Positions 37,181-49,458 of a stretch of 64,000 nt of DNA are shown piece by piece. The notes below the pieces were generated by a model. That model was not told the DNA's origin. It saw nothing but the letters and a program-made list of their open reading frames with translations, and did no database searches. The DNA is from Bromus sterilis. Lineage: Eukaryota; Streptophyta; Magnoliopsida; Poales; Poaceae. Within the stretch, counting starts at the first letter, position 1. Every line of letters starts with the position of its first letter. Where the stretch lies: assembly GCA_950022295.1 (NCBI GenBank), contig OX465595.1, positions 122,142,270 to 122,206,269 of the forward strand, read 5' to 3'. A program made the translations under genes and the position numbers.

Positions 37181-38015
37181 TCATCTGCATGATTGTTTAT
37201 CAACATGCCTTTCATCTTGTGCCTAGCAATACTATGTGCTCTCTATGCTCCCCGCAGAATCTATACTCTTACTTTGAAAAGGCAACAACTAAACCCTGTG
37301 AACTTGCAGGTTCTCATGAGCCTCTAGGAATTTACCTTGGGAGTTTTTTTGGAAATTAGAAATATAAATTGGCTCATCCCAATAATTCCAATAGAAGGAC
37401 CAAACCTCCTAGAACATTGTGCCTACATGGTCCAAAAATTTGTACCAACATGCATAGAAGATCAAGGAATGCTCTCGCAAGGACGGACATGCAGTGATGA
37501 GAGCAGAAGAAGACGTCACCTGCAGGGTGTCCTTAACCACCACGTGTACCAATGAGAACACAGGTGAAGGTCGTTATTAAGTCTTCCCATGTGAAGTCAC
37601 ACGCTGATGCAATGATGGATAAGACCGACATAGCCGAACACATCGTCTTGGAGGCATAGAGGGATCCCAACTAGGAGACCTTGTCTGAGGTTTTGGATGA
37701 GGAGGACAAAAGTGGCATGCCCATCCCCATCGTAGGCGAGTTACTGCCCCGTGGAGCCATCATCCTTCCCAACAACGAGGAGTAGAGTGCTTGTACTATG
37801 CATTTTATGGATGATGCACTTTTGCCTAAATTTTATATTTATGATTATGCCTTAGTAACGCGTAGTGTGGATCGATGATACACTTTTATTTTGGGGATTC
37901 ATTTATCATCATAAGTACATGAAATTCCACGTTGTTAACAAATACATACATAAACTTAAAAAATTATAAACGTGATCACTTAACTCTTTATGTGGTAAAA
38001 TTTTGATACAAAATA
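37181..38015. other. Unclassified segment X, right part
   Basis: Continuation of 34776-35523 across solo LTR C. Contains the decayed reading frame at 37552-37785 and otherwise A/T-rich sequence. It ends at Copia element C2; AAATA (38011-38015) may be the C2 target duplication. Confidence 0.4.
37552..37785 (+). pseudogene. Decayed coding fragment of unknown origin
   Basis: From the ATG at 37552 a frame runs 77 codons to a TAG at 37783, broken only by TAG codons at 37657 and 37672. The readable parts, for example HADAMMDKTDIAEHIVLEA and DEEDKSGMPIPIVGELLPRG, are mixed and hydrophilic like real protein. I cannot place it in a family. It may be the tail of a DNA-transposon gene or a captured gene piece. 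Confidence 0.3.
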
Positions 38016-40146
38016 TGTTGGGAAACGCAGTAGAAAACAAAAAAATGCGTGCCTATGTAGCAAACACCCAAGATCATCTATGAAGATTGCATACGAGGTT
38101 TTAGGTCATGGCTCACCAACCGATGTAGCGGAAGTACAGTTGGTGAAGACCGTCGGTGTAGATCCCCGCAGCTAGGAATTTCAATGACCTCCCAACCGCG
38201 AGGATAACGATCCCTCGAACCGTCCCACGATCTAGTCCCGTGAACAAGTCCCACGAACAAGCTCCTCAAAGAAGGGTCGAAGGCACGACCCTTACATTAG
38301 TATCCACACATCCCGTAGCATCAATCCAGCAGCGCTCCGCCGTCCAGAGAAGAACGCCACCAAGAAAACTAGAGGGAGAAAACCCTAACGGATTCCGATC
38401 TAGAACAGCGTCTAAACCTGGGTCTAAAAGTGGAGCAACGGGGTTTAGAGAGAGGGAGGGCGGCGCATAGTCCTTGGGGATCAAGTGTGTTGCGCCCCCC
38501 ACCCCTTCCCCTCATTATATAGGTGGCCAGGAGGGCCCTTGGCCAACCTAAGGGGTGTAGGAGTCCCCCTGGGACTCCTACTCCCAAAGGGAGACCTTCC
38601 CACAGGGGAGTCTGAGTCCAAGGAGGAGTCCTCCCCAAGTAGGGCGCCCCACCACCTAATTTCGGCCAGCCCCGTTGGGGTGCCTTGCCCCCCAAGGCTA
38701 AGGGTGGTGGGGCGCATATGGTACTGTCCAAAAACTTGTGGAACCTTCCAGAACCTTCCAGGACCCTTCGGGACCGTTTTCGACCATTCCGGGACCTTCT
38801 GGGGTGGTTTCGGGACATTCCGGAACCTTATGGAACACTTACAAGACCTTTCGGGGCTGTTTTCGGACGTTCCGGAACTATTTGTATAGGTTCCGGGACC
38901 ATCCGAGTTACAATCTAAGAAATCTGATGACCGCGTAAGTTTGTCGGGACGTCCACCGATTAACCGGAAACTATTCCGGTCGATCCATGACTTCCCCAGT
39001 ACCATTCTCATATGTTATGGAACCACCTGGGACTATTCCAGAGTGATTCGGACATATCCTTAAATACCCAGAACTACTTCTGGTGCCCTTATGAACAATT
39101 CCATAAATACCCGGAACTACTTCCGGTGCCCGTATGAACTATTCTTCTCTGCTTCCACTAAACCTTCTACTATTCCAGTATTCTAACAGACTACTGATCG
39201 TTAAGTGTGTGACCCAATAGGTTCGGTATAATGCGGACATGACTTAGAACATCTTCCGGACATAGGTCAACAGCCTTTTGTCAATAGCCAATAATCAATA
39301 GCGGAGCCATGGACACCCATGTTGACTCCCGCACATACACAAAGAAACTTCGAGTGAACCATTATGTTTAGTCATGGACCATTCCCTTTGCTTCGCGATA
39401 TTTGACAAAGTCAGAGGAGAGAAGTTTGGCACCCATGTGGAACAACTTCTTGAACACAAGCCACTCGTTATCCTCTTTGCTCGTTTGTCCCTTTTTCCCG
39501 TTATCGTATTCCGGTATCCTCATGACTAAATTACAATGTGTCTATCCAGACTATAATGGATACCGTCATACCGAGTGGGCCTGAAGTAAATATCTTCTTC
39601 ATCGTGAAGGATCAAATCCCAGTCTTGAACTATCGCAATTACTAGACACACTATCCGATGTACCCAGAACTTATTTTACTACTTCCCAGTAACGGGAAGA
39701 TTCATCTAAGAACCAAAGCACATCTTCCTGTGTGAAGCAACTCGATACTCTCATGGTCTAAGGAATTACGTATATGATAAAATTTCATGATATGACTTAT
39801 AACGTTGTTACGATGTGATCTCTAAGTATATCATTCAATACTGGGGTCGGTTCAACATCATTGTTCTGCTAATAATATGTTCTCATTGCTACTGACATCC
39901 TTGTTACAAGAACAATGTCCATGATTAAGAAAATGTAATCATCAGTTAGCACATAACCTGCTCTTAGAGGCTAAACCAGGAACTCTTGGTGTTTACATTT
40001 CCACACATGCAAATGAGTTTTCTTCTGAATCTCACAGTCAGGGTCATTGCAATTATAGCACAGAAATATAAACATTAATTACGAACATGGAAATATATAT
40101 ATATATAATAACATTTTATTATTGCCTCTAGGGCATATTTCCAACA
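38016..40146 (-). repeat. 3' LTR of C2
   Basis: 2131 bases from TGTTGGGAAACG to TTTCCAACA. A TATA-like CTATATAATG (minus strand, 38513-38522) lies in its centre. A degenerate run of TTCCGGRACC-like units spans about 38735-38900. Confidence 0.92.
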
Positions 40147-40166
40147 GTCTCCCACTTGCACTAGAG
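40147..40166 (-). other. Polypurine tract of C2
   Basis: GTCTCCCACTTGCACTAGAG, in sense a purine-rich tract touching the LTR; the same as in C1. Confidence 0.9.
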
Positions 40167-43100
40167 TCAATAATATTGTAAGTGCTTGAGCACTTTACAC
40201 ATATGGCATACCGGTGTAACGCATGCTTCATTTGTGGTATAGACTTCATCTTCGGATCTGACATTTCAGGCTCATTTGTATCTTGCGTATCTTCGTGTTT
40301 TCACGCTATCATAAAATTCACTAATTTTATCAATTTAGCTTTGTATATGTTTGAATCATTTGGCAGGACCTTGGTCCCATAGAATAAGTCATGAAATCAT
40401 TCATCAATGTTCCATGAGCTTCAAGCATCTGGGAAACCATACCACGTTCATAAATGAACTTATGATTCAAAACACCCTCCTTGTTACTTCTTTAAGTAAC
40501 TATATACTTAGCCTCTATTATAGAATCCGCCACAGTATCTAACTTGACAAAGTTCCTCTATACTGCGCCACCCTTACGTGTGAAACACATATCCCAATTA
40601 AAATCGAAAATCGGTCAGAGTAAGTATGAAGACTGAATTGGTGTAACTGTTTACATCAAAATCCAGCTGGTGTAACTTATTACAACGAGCTCTTCATTAT
40701 CTCCATTTTTCGAGAAACATATCTTATCTATCATAAGTTTAACTTTTCACTGTTTGTCCAATGATCAACATATTGATCACTTTGGTATCTTTCTCACAAC
40801 CTTTTGGAGCACTGGACATATCTGGTCGTTTTACATAATATGGTGTACATGATTAATCCAAACACATAGGTGAGTGGAATTCAATTCACGTGTTTTGCTT
40901 ATTTGTGTTCATGAACACCGAATTCTGCAAACAATTTTTCACCATGACCTCGGCAAGAACATCTTTCTTGGCATTTTCATAATAAACTACTTTAGTATCA
41001 TGTCAATATGTAACATTAGCTTTAGCATGATCAGGCACTTACCATCTTCATAGATCAATGTGCTTAATACTAATGCTATATTAGCCCAAGTACTTCAGCT
41101 GAAAACTATTTCCAATGAAGTCCTTATTCGTGTCAAGAAGTTTATATCATTTCTAATCAACAATATGTCATCTACATAAGGTTTTAGAAATATTATTCAG
41201 CTCCCACTTACTTTCTTGAATATTCAAGCATCTTCGTTATTCCTGATGAAAACAAACCCTTTTGGTAATTTCATCACAACAAAAATTCCAACTCCATTAT
41301 GCTAGCTTCAGTCCATTACTGGATATCCGAGGGTTGCATCTATTCCAGCATCCATCGACAAAACATGCCGGTCATATCACATATACGTCCTTTGTTATAT
41401 TTCCATGTAGGAACTTTGTTTTGACATTCATTCTAACATATCCTATAAATGAGATATGCAGTAATTGCTAGAACACCCCAAAATGACTAAAGCATCTCTA
41501 CGGTCGACATTACTTCACCGTAGTCAACCTTTGAACTTGCTAGAAAACATATTTCCAACGAGTTGAGCTTTATCGATAGAACAATTTCATCTGAATCAGT
41601 TATAGATCCATTTATACATTCTTCAGACTCTTAGTCTTTCAGAGGGTCTACCAAGTTCAAAACTTGACTTACTTCCATGGATACTATCTCGTATTATTTG
41701 GCATTTAGCCAAATCCCGGAGTCAGGGCCCATCAACGCTTCTTTGTATATCACAGGTTTATCGTCGTCGAACAACAATATCTCGTTTACATAAAAATGTT
41801 TGTATGAGTTTTGTCTAACCTGTGTAGTTCAGCTGCGCACTTCTCTGAAGATTTAACAATCTTGATAACTTGCACTGTCCTCCCGCTCACTCTTTTGCAA
41901 GAAACTATTTTCTTCAAAACACACCATTCTTAACAACAAACATTTTTTGCTTTTGTGTAGTGATAGAGGAATACCAAAACTTTTGGCATAACCTTAACAA
42001 AATAGCACTTATCTGATTTGGGGTTTTGAGTATGTCAAACATATGCCTCATGTACCCAAGTTTTAAGAAAAGACAACATGGTTTTAACAGTCCATTCCAC
42101 ATCTAATATGGTGTCATTTCAACAGATTTGATGGTTCTCTTTTCAGTGTAAAAGCCTTAGTCTCTAACGCACAACTTTAATAAGTATAATGGCAAATTGA
42201 TAAACGTCATATTTGATCTTACCGTGTCATACATGGCTTAATTACGTCTCTCGAACACTTTACTCTTAGTGGTGTTTCGGGAGGCGCAAGTTATGACACT
42301 TCTTCACAACTCATCAGACGTGCGCTAAACTTGTAAATCAAATATTACTTTCTACAATCTAATTTGCATAATCATTATTTTCTTGTTACAATGAATTTCT
42401 ATTTCACTCTAAAAAATTCTTGAACATTTCAAAGATTTCAGACGTATGTCTCTATTGAACAGATATCCACATATCTACTTCAACTCATGAGTGAAGATAG
42501 GAAATCCACTGCACACAACTACACTTATTGGACTACACACATCATCATGTATGATTACCAATGGTTTAGTTGCCCGTTCATGTAGGGCCTATCAACGGTA
42601 TTTTGGTCACATTACTTCGAGACAAAGTTCGCAAGCGTCAAGTGATTCATAATCATATGACTCGAAAGTTCATCACTTATGGAAATTCTTATGCATGTTA
42701 TGTCACTTGTGACAAACTGCAGTGCCACACCTGTGTGGTATTTTTGTCAGTCTTGCGACGTTTAGCGTCAATGTTATGGATGTTTAGTATTATTATCAAG
42801 ATTCACAACATATGACCTATTCATAATGGAAGTATGGCCTTTATATTATTCATAACTTTGAATAACTTCCTTTGCAAACAAACATGATTCAAAATGATGT
42901 TTTTGCAACAAGTCTAAAGTGTAGTAAAATTTTACTCAACTCTAAAATGAATTATGAAGATAATCATAGAGTCAACACATAGTGTAGTAAACCTTTTACC
43001 GTGTTCTCGTGCGTGTCAAAACTCATCATCAGCTAATCATAAAGGCCATAGTATTTCTTGCATCGACTTGCAACAATATGCAATCGAAGTGATATTCTAG

Positions 43101-45159
43101 TGATCAACAGTTTAATCACAATACCACAGAATTAAGATTAACTACTTAATCATGATTCCCAAGAATTGCATTTTGGACGATCAATGAATTCATCTATAAC
43201 TTCGTATGACATTCATTTCTGAGCTGGATATTCCAGTCTTGTTTCATTTTGCCTTTATACGTATCATAGTTCTATTTCCAATGTCACTCCTACTCACAAA
43301 AGATCACACATGATCAAGGGTGGCGCAGGCCATGGACTTTCTAGTGTGTAAGTCTTACTAACACTCATTTGAACTTCCTTTCCCTTAATTCCCATCATCA
43401 TATGATCGGTGTTCTTCTGGATCACACACTTATCAGTTTCATTTGAGCACAATGAACACTTTCACTAATGCTTACAATCATACATTGCATTAGATATCTT
43501 ATATCCTACATCAATTGTCTTATCATTGAAAACAATTTTTCAGTTCCATGAATATAACATTGACTATCCCAAAAGTTTTGAAGTTCGGGTTTCATGGTGA
43601 TTACGAAAATATGCTTAGCTCTGGTGGAATCCTAGCCTTTTGGATTATGGACGTAAGTCACATCATCCATAGCATTAGCGGGAGAGCATCAAAAAATTTC
43701 AATAGGACATGGTCCTTCTCGGCACTATTGAGGATAGTCCTCACAATACGGTAACAATCGTAAAGTTTTTACCAATTAATACAGTTAATCAAAATCAATT
43801 GGGAAGGTGATAAAGCGAGCCATTATTCCATAACGATAATGCAAATACTTAGACTTTGTTCATAATTAAGTTGCACTTGTGATTAATCAATTTAATTACT
43901 AAGTGCGCTCCCACTCAGATCAATATCTCTCGTAATTGATGCTGGAGTGATTCAAGGCCCAATCCAATCGTCCGCCATTTATGTGACATCGCTGATGAAT
44001 TAGACTGGACCGGTAGGCCAACTTGCCAATCACGCCAAAGGTGATCTTGTTCATCTTTCGATGGGCGTGTTCCGGGAGCAAACTTTTATCCAAACCGTCA
44101 AGACAACCAAATGTAATGCATTGTGTGTTCTTTTAACACACCCGCCTTTTATGCATCACACCGTGTGCACCCATGTGACATGACCTGCTCCGGTGTTAAA
44201 CATAGTATAGACGGTGCTACAGTTGGAAGAACACTATCAACTTGATATTGTTTTGCGAGAGATCACCCTAATAAAATACGACTACCCCGCATCAAACAAG
44301 GGTGCATCAAAGGGATAAACATCACAGGCAGTTCATAAAATTATGTGATATAGTATAGCCCTTTGCTTCGTGAAGTATTCTTTGTCTTCACGTCGTCGTG
44401 GTAGAAGTCACCGTGTCCACCAACTTGTCATTTGCGCCGGGACCCTCACCACGGCTTCCGGCATGTGCGTCGGGGTCCACCTCCGCATTGTAGATCATCA
44501 CCTTGCATCTATCTATTGCTTTGCCTCGAGCTAATAAACAATTCTAGCACGCAGGACATAATTAAGTGACAATCAATGACTCTAGTCATCATGCCGTACC
44601 ACGACACGCAGGTCGCGAATAAATATTACATCATATAGCATCTCATACAAACACATTGCAAATCTTGAAGGCTATACCACATCACATGCATACTCTGCAA
44701 AAACAAGTTAGATCGCCATCTACACAGGTTGTTGCAAATTTTATCGTGGTTGATTAGCAGGTTACATGCAAACGTTCTTCTCTAAACAAACCAAACACGG
44801 TACTTCAATGTTGCTAGTTTAACGTTCGGGTGCGTGTAGCAACTAATGCCACAAGCCTAACTTCGTTCAACGCGTGACCCCCGTGTGGATTTGAGTTCAT
44901 AAAACCCACAAGCCCCTCCATGTTAAATCTTCTATTGCGAGATTAAGATGAGATCCAAGGAGTTTGATGTAGACCATGATCAAGGCAACCAGTATACTGA
45001 CAGCAACATAGAGGGATCGATGGAAAACTCAATCCTTGTAGAAAAACCTCAACTTGCTATCAAGCACAGAAAAAAATCACATGACAGGGAAGCAACAAGA
45101 AAATCAATGCCTCATATCAACATATGATCTAGACCTAAACATGCATCTACTCATAGATC
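40167..45159 (-). pseudogene. Decayed Copia polyprotein region of C2
   Basis: No frame longer than about 80 codons survives on the minus strand. At 41155-41178 the minus strand still reads YVDDILLI, the catalytic box of Copia reverse transcriptase, at the position expected relative to the polypurine tract. The length, about 5 kb, suits a full Copia gag-pol. Frequent stops and A/T enrichment suggest long decay, possibly aided by cytosine methylation. Confidence 0.75.
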
Positions 45160-45172
45160 GCTCATGATACCA
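45160..45172 (-). other. Primer-binding site of C2
   Basis: Sense TGGTATCATGAGC, the same tRNA-Met variant as C1, one base from the LTR. Confidence 0.87.
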
Positions 45173-45173
45173 C

Positions 45174-45366
45174 TGTTGGGAAACGCAGTAGAAAACAAAA
45201 ATTTCCGTGCCTACGTAGCAAACACCCAAGATCATCTATGAACATTGCATACAAGGTTTTAGGTCATGGCTCACCAACCGATGTAGAGGAAGTAGAGTTG
45301 GTGAAGACCGTCGGTGTAGATCCCCGCAGCTAGGAATTTCAAAGACCTCCCAACCGCGAGGATAAC
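45174..45366 (-). repeat. 5' LTR of C2, first 193 bases in view
   Basis: Matches 38016-38209 up to GAGGATAAC, then breaks off where R starts. ATAAC (45362-45366) is the likely R target duplication; the partner is out of view. Confidence 0.9.
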
Positions 45367-45815
45367 TGACGAGGATCAGCTCGGCAAATCCCATGGTCAG
45401 GGACCCTGGGTTAGATCGTGGAGAAGGAACAGGTTGGCGATACTCGTCGGCTAACAGGAGAAGCACTTCCTGCTCGATTGTATTAAGCGAGGGGGCGGTT
45501 ACAGTGGAAGTCTAGGAGAGTTCGCACAAGATCAGAGGTATTGATTGTAGATTGGATGTCCTGAGACGTCCCCCCTCCCAGCCTTTATATACTAGGCTGG
45601 GTCCCTCGGAGAGTCCGCCTCAGGTTACAGGGACGATTGCCTAATTCTAGCCTTGCCTTGAACGCCAAGTCTTGACTTCCATATTAGTCGCGGACTCCTA
45701 CGTCGGTGCCTAGAGCGGGCCAGTCGTGGGCCCGTTGAAGCTTCTAGCGGGCCTCTTGTCTTCGTATGCACCAGGTAACCTCACACGCAGGAGTCGTGGG
45801 GTCACCCCCTCGTCA
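45367..45815 (-). repeat. 3' LTR of R
   Basis: 449 bases, TGACGAGG to CCTCGTCA, with a 7-base inverted terminal repeat TGACGAG/CTCGTCA. Element F carries the related LTR at 52969-53573. Confidence 0.87.
45582..45591 (-). promoter_or_regulatory. TATA box of the R LTR
   Basis: The minus strand reads TATATAAAGG, a near-ideal TATA box, in a G/C-rich context. Element F has TATATAAAG at the equivalent place (53375-53384). Confidence 0.7.
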
Positions 45816-45827
45816 GTAGCCCCCGAG
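45816..45827 (-). other. Polypurine tract of R
   Basis: In sense CTCGGGGGCTAC abuts the 3' LTR. Copies of the same G-rich core recur through the R 3' region. Confidence 0.8.
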
Positions 45828-47141
45828 TACCTAGGGGACTGAAAGAGTCGCGCAGGGACTCGAATTCATCCTCGTTTGCATTTATATGCGCAGCGCGGCT
45901 GCGAGTCGCTGGCAGCTTTAGCCATGACAAATGTTTATTTCGAGGGATGCTAAGCTGAAAGGGCCCAAGGTAGTCGAGCCTTGGTGAATTGCGCTAGTGG
46001 AAAATACCTCAGTAGCCCAATCAAGGCCGTGTCCCTCGACACGAACTTGGGAACAACCGTTGTCTAGAAAAGTTCATGCCGCTGCAGGTCTTATAGGATC
46101 AATGATGCCGCCCCAGTAAACAGCCTTAACGCGTCCGTTATCGGCTCATCTCTCTATCATGTGAGCGCATGGAAAACATCGGGAGTGAAGTCGCGCTGTG
46201 GAAAGTCCCGGCCCGGCTGTCTGCGCAGCGGGGTCCTACCTACACGCTAAGCTTGCGTGGCATCTGGGTACAGCAAGTCGCAGCCCAGGCATCATTTTTT
46301 ATAGAGGCGCGGAGCCTAATTAGAGATGCACCCACTTGGAATAAACGATCAAGCGAGCTATTAGTAGTCACTCGCGGAGTTTTTGCGAACTCAGGCGAGG
46401 AAAATAAGAAAGCACCCACTCGAAAGTCGTCGAGTGCGCGAGTAGATTATATTGCCGAATACTAGTTGAGTCTTCGCGAGTAGTCACTCGAATACTTTGT
46501 TTTCTTCAGGGTGAGCGAGCACCTGAACTCTGAAGGTGCGTCGTCTCTGCTAGTGCGAGTGATCACTCGAGCACGTGTTTGCCTTCTGGGTGAGAGAGCA
46601 CCCGAAACTCTGTAGATGTTGTGATTACAACTGGTGCGAGTGGCCACTCGAGCACGTCTTTTCCTTCTGGGTGAGGGAGAATCCGAACTCTTGGGATTTT
46701 TAGGTCTTACTCTGTTTTAATAAAGGTACTCCCGATGGGAGTAAAAGATTTTAGAATCAGAATATTTTGGCACCAAGGACAGGTAGTTTTTGCCAGTCTT
46801 TTATTTTTTCCAATTGCTTTTATCTTGACCCGTCCTTCTTGACGTGTCGCGTTGATAGGCATTGTGATTCTATTTGGTGACCTATGATGATGCTTGGTCT
46901 TCGATCCGTCGCATCTTCTGGCCAGTCATAATGACGACTTGGATGCCGTGCTGCCTGGTGCCCGTTGGATTTCCATGGCGTGTATGGGAAACAAGCGAGA
47001 TTTGACGTGTCCTTTAAATAGTATTGACCGTGTGAAGGCATCTTGTCTTGGAATTCGTAACGCCTGGCGTGTTTGGTCTTTGATTTAATGATGGCGCCGC
47101 CTGGGCTTCTGCATCTTTTCCTGGTTTGCCCTTGGATTGTG
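45828..47141 (-). other. R 3' non-coding region with palindromic repeats
   Basis: No credible frame. Includes the three palindromic units at 46477-46650, a hairpin CTCCCGATGGGAG at 46729-46741 and, at its plus-strand end, the promoter of the antisense ORF. Confidence 0.6.
46477..46650. repeat. Three tandem units with a 14-base palindrome
   Basis: CGAGTAGTCACTCG (46477), CGAGTGATCACTCG (46555) and CGAGTGGCCACTCG (46637) are spaced 78 and 82 bases apart. The last two are perfect palindromes. Between them runs a shared TTCTGGGTGAGNGAGCACC-like segment. Confidence 0.8.
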
Positions 47142-47150
47142 CTATAAATA
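47142..47150 (+). promoter_or_regulatory. TATA box of the antisense B3-like ORF
   Basis: CTATAAATA lies 70 bases upstream of the ATG at 47220 and is followed by a pyrimidine-rich leader (CTTTCTTTCCTTTC), a common layout for a plant core promoter. Confidence 0.6.
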
Positions 47151-47219
47151 CCTTTTATTGTTTGCCTGACCCTGGCATAAATTCTTCGCACCTTTCTTTC
47201 CTTTCTTCTTCTTATTCCT

Positions 47220-47804
47220 ATGGCTCCAAAGCGTGGTGCTGTTCCGGCTGGTCGAGGTCGTGGCCGGCGCGGTCGTGGTGGCCGTATGCCTCGCTCTTCG
47301 CGTGGTGGTCGTCGTGGGGCTGCGATGGTGCATTCTTCCTCTTGCGCGGAAGAAGGTGTCTGGCGCTATGACTTCCTTCTGCGTGTTCTTAGACGCACTG
47401 CTAATCGGATCCCTCTTCCGTTCTTGTTTTCCTTCATGATTTCTAAGCTTAATTTGAGGGGTTTGTGGCTCCGTCTTCAAGGGTGTGCTCGATCTCCTGC
47501 TTGGGTGGAGCTTTCTGTTGATAGCTGCTTCTTGATTTTTCTTGATTCTGGCTGGAGATCGTTTTCGTGGCGGCTGAACTTGCATGATGGGGATAGTATT
47601 TGCTATCGTTTTGATGGCGAAGATACTCTCATTGTTCATGCATTTGATGCCAGTGGCAATCGTCTGGATCCATATTGGGAGGAAACAAGTTGTGATAGTT
47701 CTGGTGGATCGAGGGGTGTTTCGCCTGCTTCTCCTGTGACTTCATCTTCTGACGGCTCCTCAAATGGTGTTGCTTGCGGGTGCGTCAGTAGGAAAGGCAC
47801 CTGA
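47220..47804 (+). CDS. Antisense accessory protein of R with RGG-like N-terminus and B3-like domain
   Basis: 194 residues, transcribed against pol, between the integrase gene and the 3' LTR. Residues 4-35 are rich in Arg and Gly (GRGRGRRGRGGR), a nucleic-acid-binding composition. Residues 51-147 follow the pattern of plant B3 DNA-binding domains of the REM type: an early RIPLPFLF, a central WVEL, then GWRSF (111-115), LHDGD (121-125), YRFDG (129-133) and VHAFDASG (139-146). A Ser/Gly-rich tail follows. The stop used now (TGA 47802-47804) belongs to solo LTR E. Across E the frame would meet TAG at 49467 after one more codon, so only the last codon was lost. Extra antisense ORFs are known in Tat-lineage elements; the B3 reading is my inference from motif spacing. 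Confidence 0.65.
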   Translation: MAPKRGAVPAGRGRGRRGRGGRMPRSSRGGRRGAAMVHSSSCAEEGVWRYDFLLRVLRRTANRIPLPFLFSFMISKLNLRGLWLRLQGCARSPAWVELSVDSCFLIFLDSGWRSFSWRLNLHDGDSICYRFDGEDTLIVHAFDASGNRLDPYWEETSCDSSGGSRGVSPASPVTSSSDGSSNGVACGCVSRKGT

Positions 47805-49458
47805 TACGTCCCAAACGTATCTATAATTTCTGCTTGCTCCATGCATGTTTTGTGTGACTTTGCCATGTTTTGCTTGAACTTTCATACACTTTTGAACATA
47901 TTTGGACAAATCTATTAACCCAGTGCACCTAGCTGCCAGTTGCTTTTTTTTGCTGTTTTTGTATTTCAGGTTTTCCGGCCATTAAAAGTGCTCCAAAAAA
48001 TCCAGGAAAATCAGATAAAAAATCAGTGTCGCGGAAGCTTCTAGAAACACCAAAGCAGCGAAGGGGGGCCACCACCAGGGAGCCAGGAGGGTCCCTGGCG
48101 CGGCCCCACCCTAGGCCGCGCCAGGAGGCGTCCTGGCTGCCTGGTGGGTCCCCTCGACACCCCCCTTCGCCTATATTTACCCCCCGTGATGGAAACCCCT
48201 GGGGCGAACTCCTTTTTCGCGATCTCTCCTCTGTTCCGCCGCCGCCGTTTCAAGATCGGGGCTGCCTGGAGAAGCTGCTCCGGCACCCTGTCGGGAGAAG
48301 CTACCCCCTCCGGGAGACCATCCATAGCCATGGACGCCTCCCGTATGTACCGTGAGTAGTTCACCTTGGACCATGGGTCCGTGACCAGTAGCTATGTGAT
48401 CTATCTCTCCCTATTTTGTGCTTCCACTTTCGAATCCTCGTGAGCTACCTCACATGATCAAGGCATCTATGTAATTTCTGCTGTTGCTATGCTGAGTTTG
48501 TTGGGATCTGATGGATTATAAGACTATGTTCAGATTGTGATGAGTAATATATTTGGTTCTTCTCTTTTATATTTTGTTCTTGAGTAAATTCTTGCATGTT
48601 CTCCATTGCGGTATTTGCTTTGGCCAAGTATTTTATTTGCAACTCCAAGAGAGAGCGTTATGCTCGATTGTGGGTTCAGCCCCTCGATGTCTAGCTTGAG
48701 TGACAGAAACATGTGACTAGGGGATGTGATGTTGCCACCAGGGATAAAACAACGGTGCTTGTACTTGCGGGTGCAAGGATTGTTTACTTTATGCAAAGTT
48801 CTTTTAATGCAGTTGTCTGTTGCTTTGAGTTTACACTTTGGGTGGGATTCGCAACTTAATACCAGCGAGATGTTCTGGATAGATATCTCAAGGTGGATGA
48901 TTCGTAGTAGATGCAGATGGATTTTGGTCTACTTACCTTGGCGTACTGCCCATTGCTTTTGAGCCCTTCCTTTCTTTTCAGCATAGTTAGCATTGCGGTG
49001 CCTTCATAATCCTGTCAATTGCCCAACTGTGATTTGTTTACCTCGCTAGCACTTTTATCGTATTTTGGGAGAGAGACATCACTAGTGAAAATCACAGGAC
49101 CCCGGTCCATCTTCACATTATTCTTCACACTACCAATTTACTTTCAGTATTTACTTTTCCGTTGCTATCACTATCATTATTATCTCTTGCGTTAATCCTT
49201 TGTAAACAGCAAGGCCGGAGGAATTGACAACTCCTCTGAACTCATTGGGAGCAAATTTATTTGTATCTGTGTGCAGGTCCAGGTGAGGTTAGCAACCTAG
49301 GTTGTAAATGGCGCCATTGTTCACTTTACCACCTACTTGTATCTCTTGAGTCCTACTGGAGACAATCTAAACCTTAGCATCTTCGCTAAGGGAAACTTGT
49401 CGTTGTGCTACATCAAACCTTCCACTTTGGGTAACCAACGAGGGGCGAGAAGCCATCA
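47802..49458 (+). repeat. Solo LTR E (A-family), GCACC duplication
   Basis: Begins TGATACGTCCCAAACG and ends GAAGCCATCA, 1657 bases, flanked by GCACC at 47797-47801 and 49459-49463. No interior. It landed in the last codons of the antisense ORF. Confidence 0.93.

Larger units (their letters stand above)
38016..45366 (-). mobile_element. Copia LTR retrotransposon C2 (Angela/BARE-like), minus strand
   Basis: A complete 3' LTR (38016-40146), a polypurine tract, a decayed 5 kb interior with an RT box, a primer site, and the first 193 bases of the 5' LTR (45174-45366). In sense the LTR opens TGTTGGAAATATGCCC, the known start of Angela/BARE/WIS-type elements. The right LTR is cut by the Tat/Retand element R, and its remainder is outside the window. 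Confidence 0.9.

Noticed and set aside
47142..47639. Minus-strand frame of 165 codons opposite the B3-like ORF
   Set aside because: It is the complement of the plus-strand gene; Arg/Thr-rich nonsense without promoter or domain.
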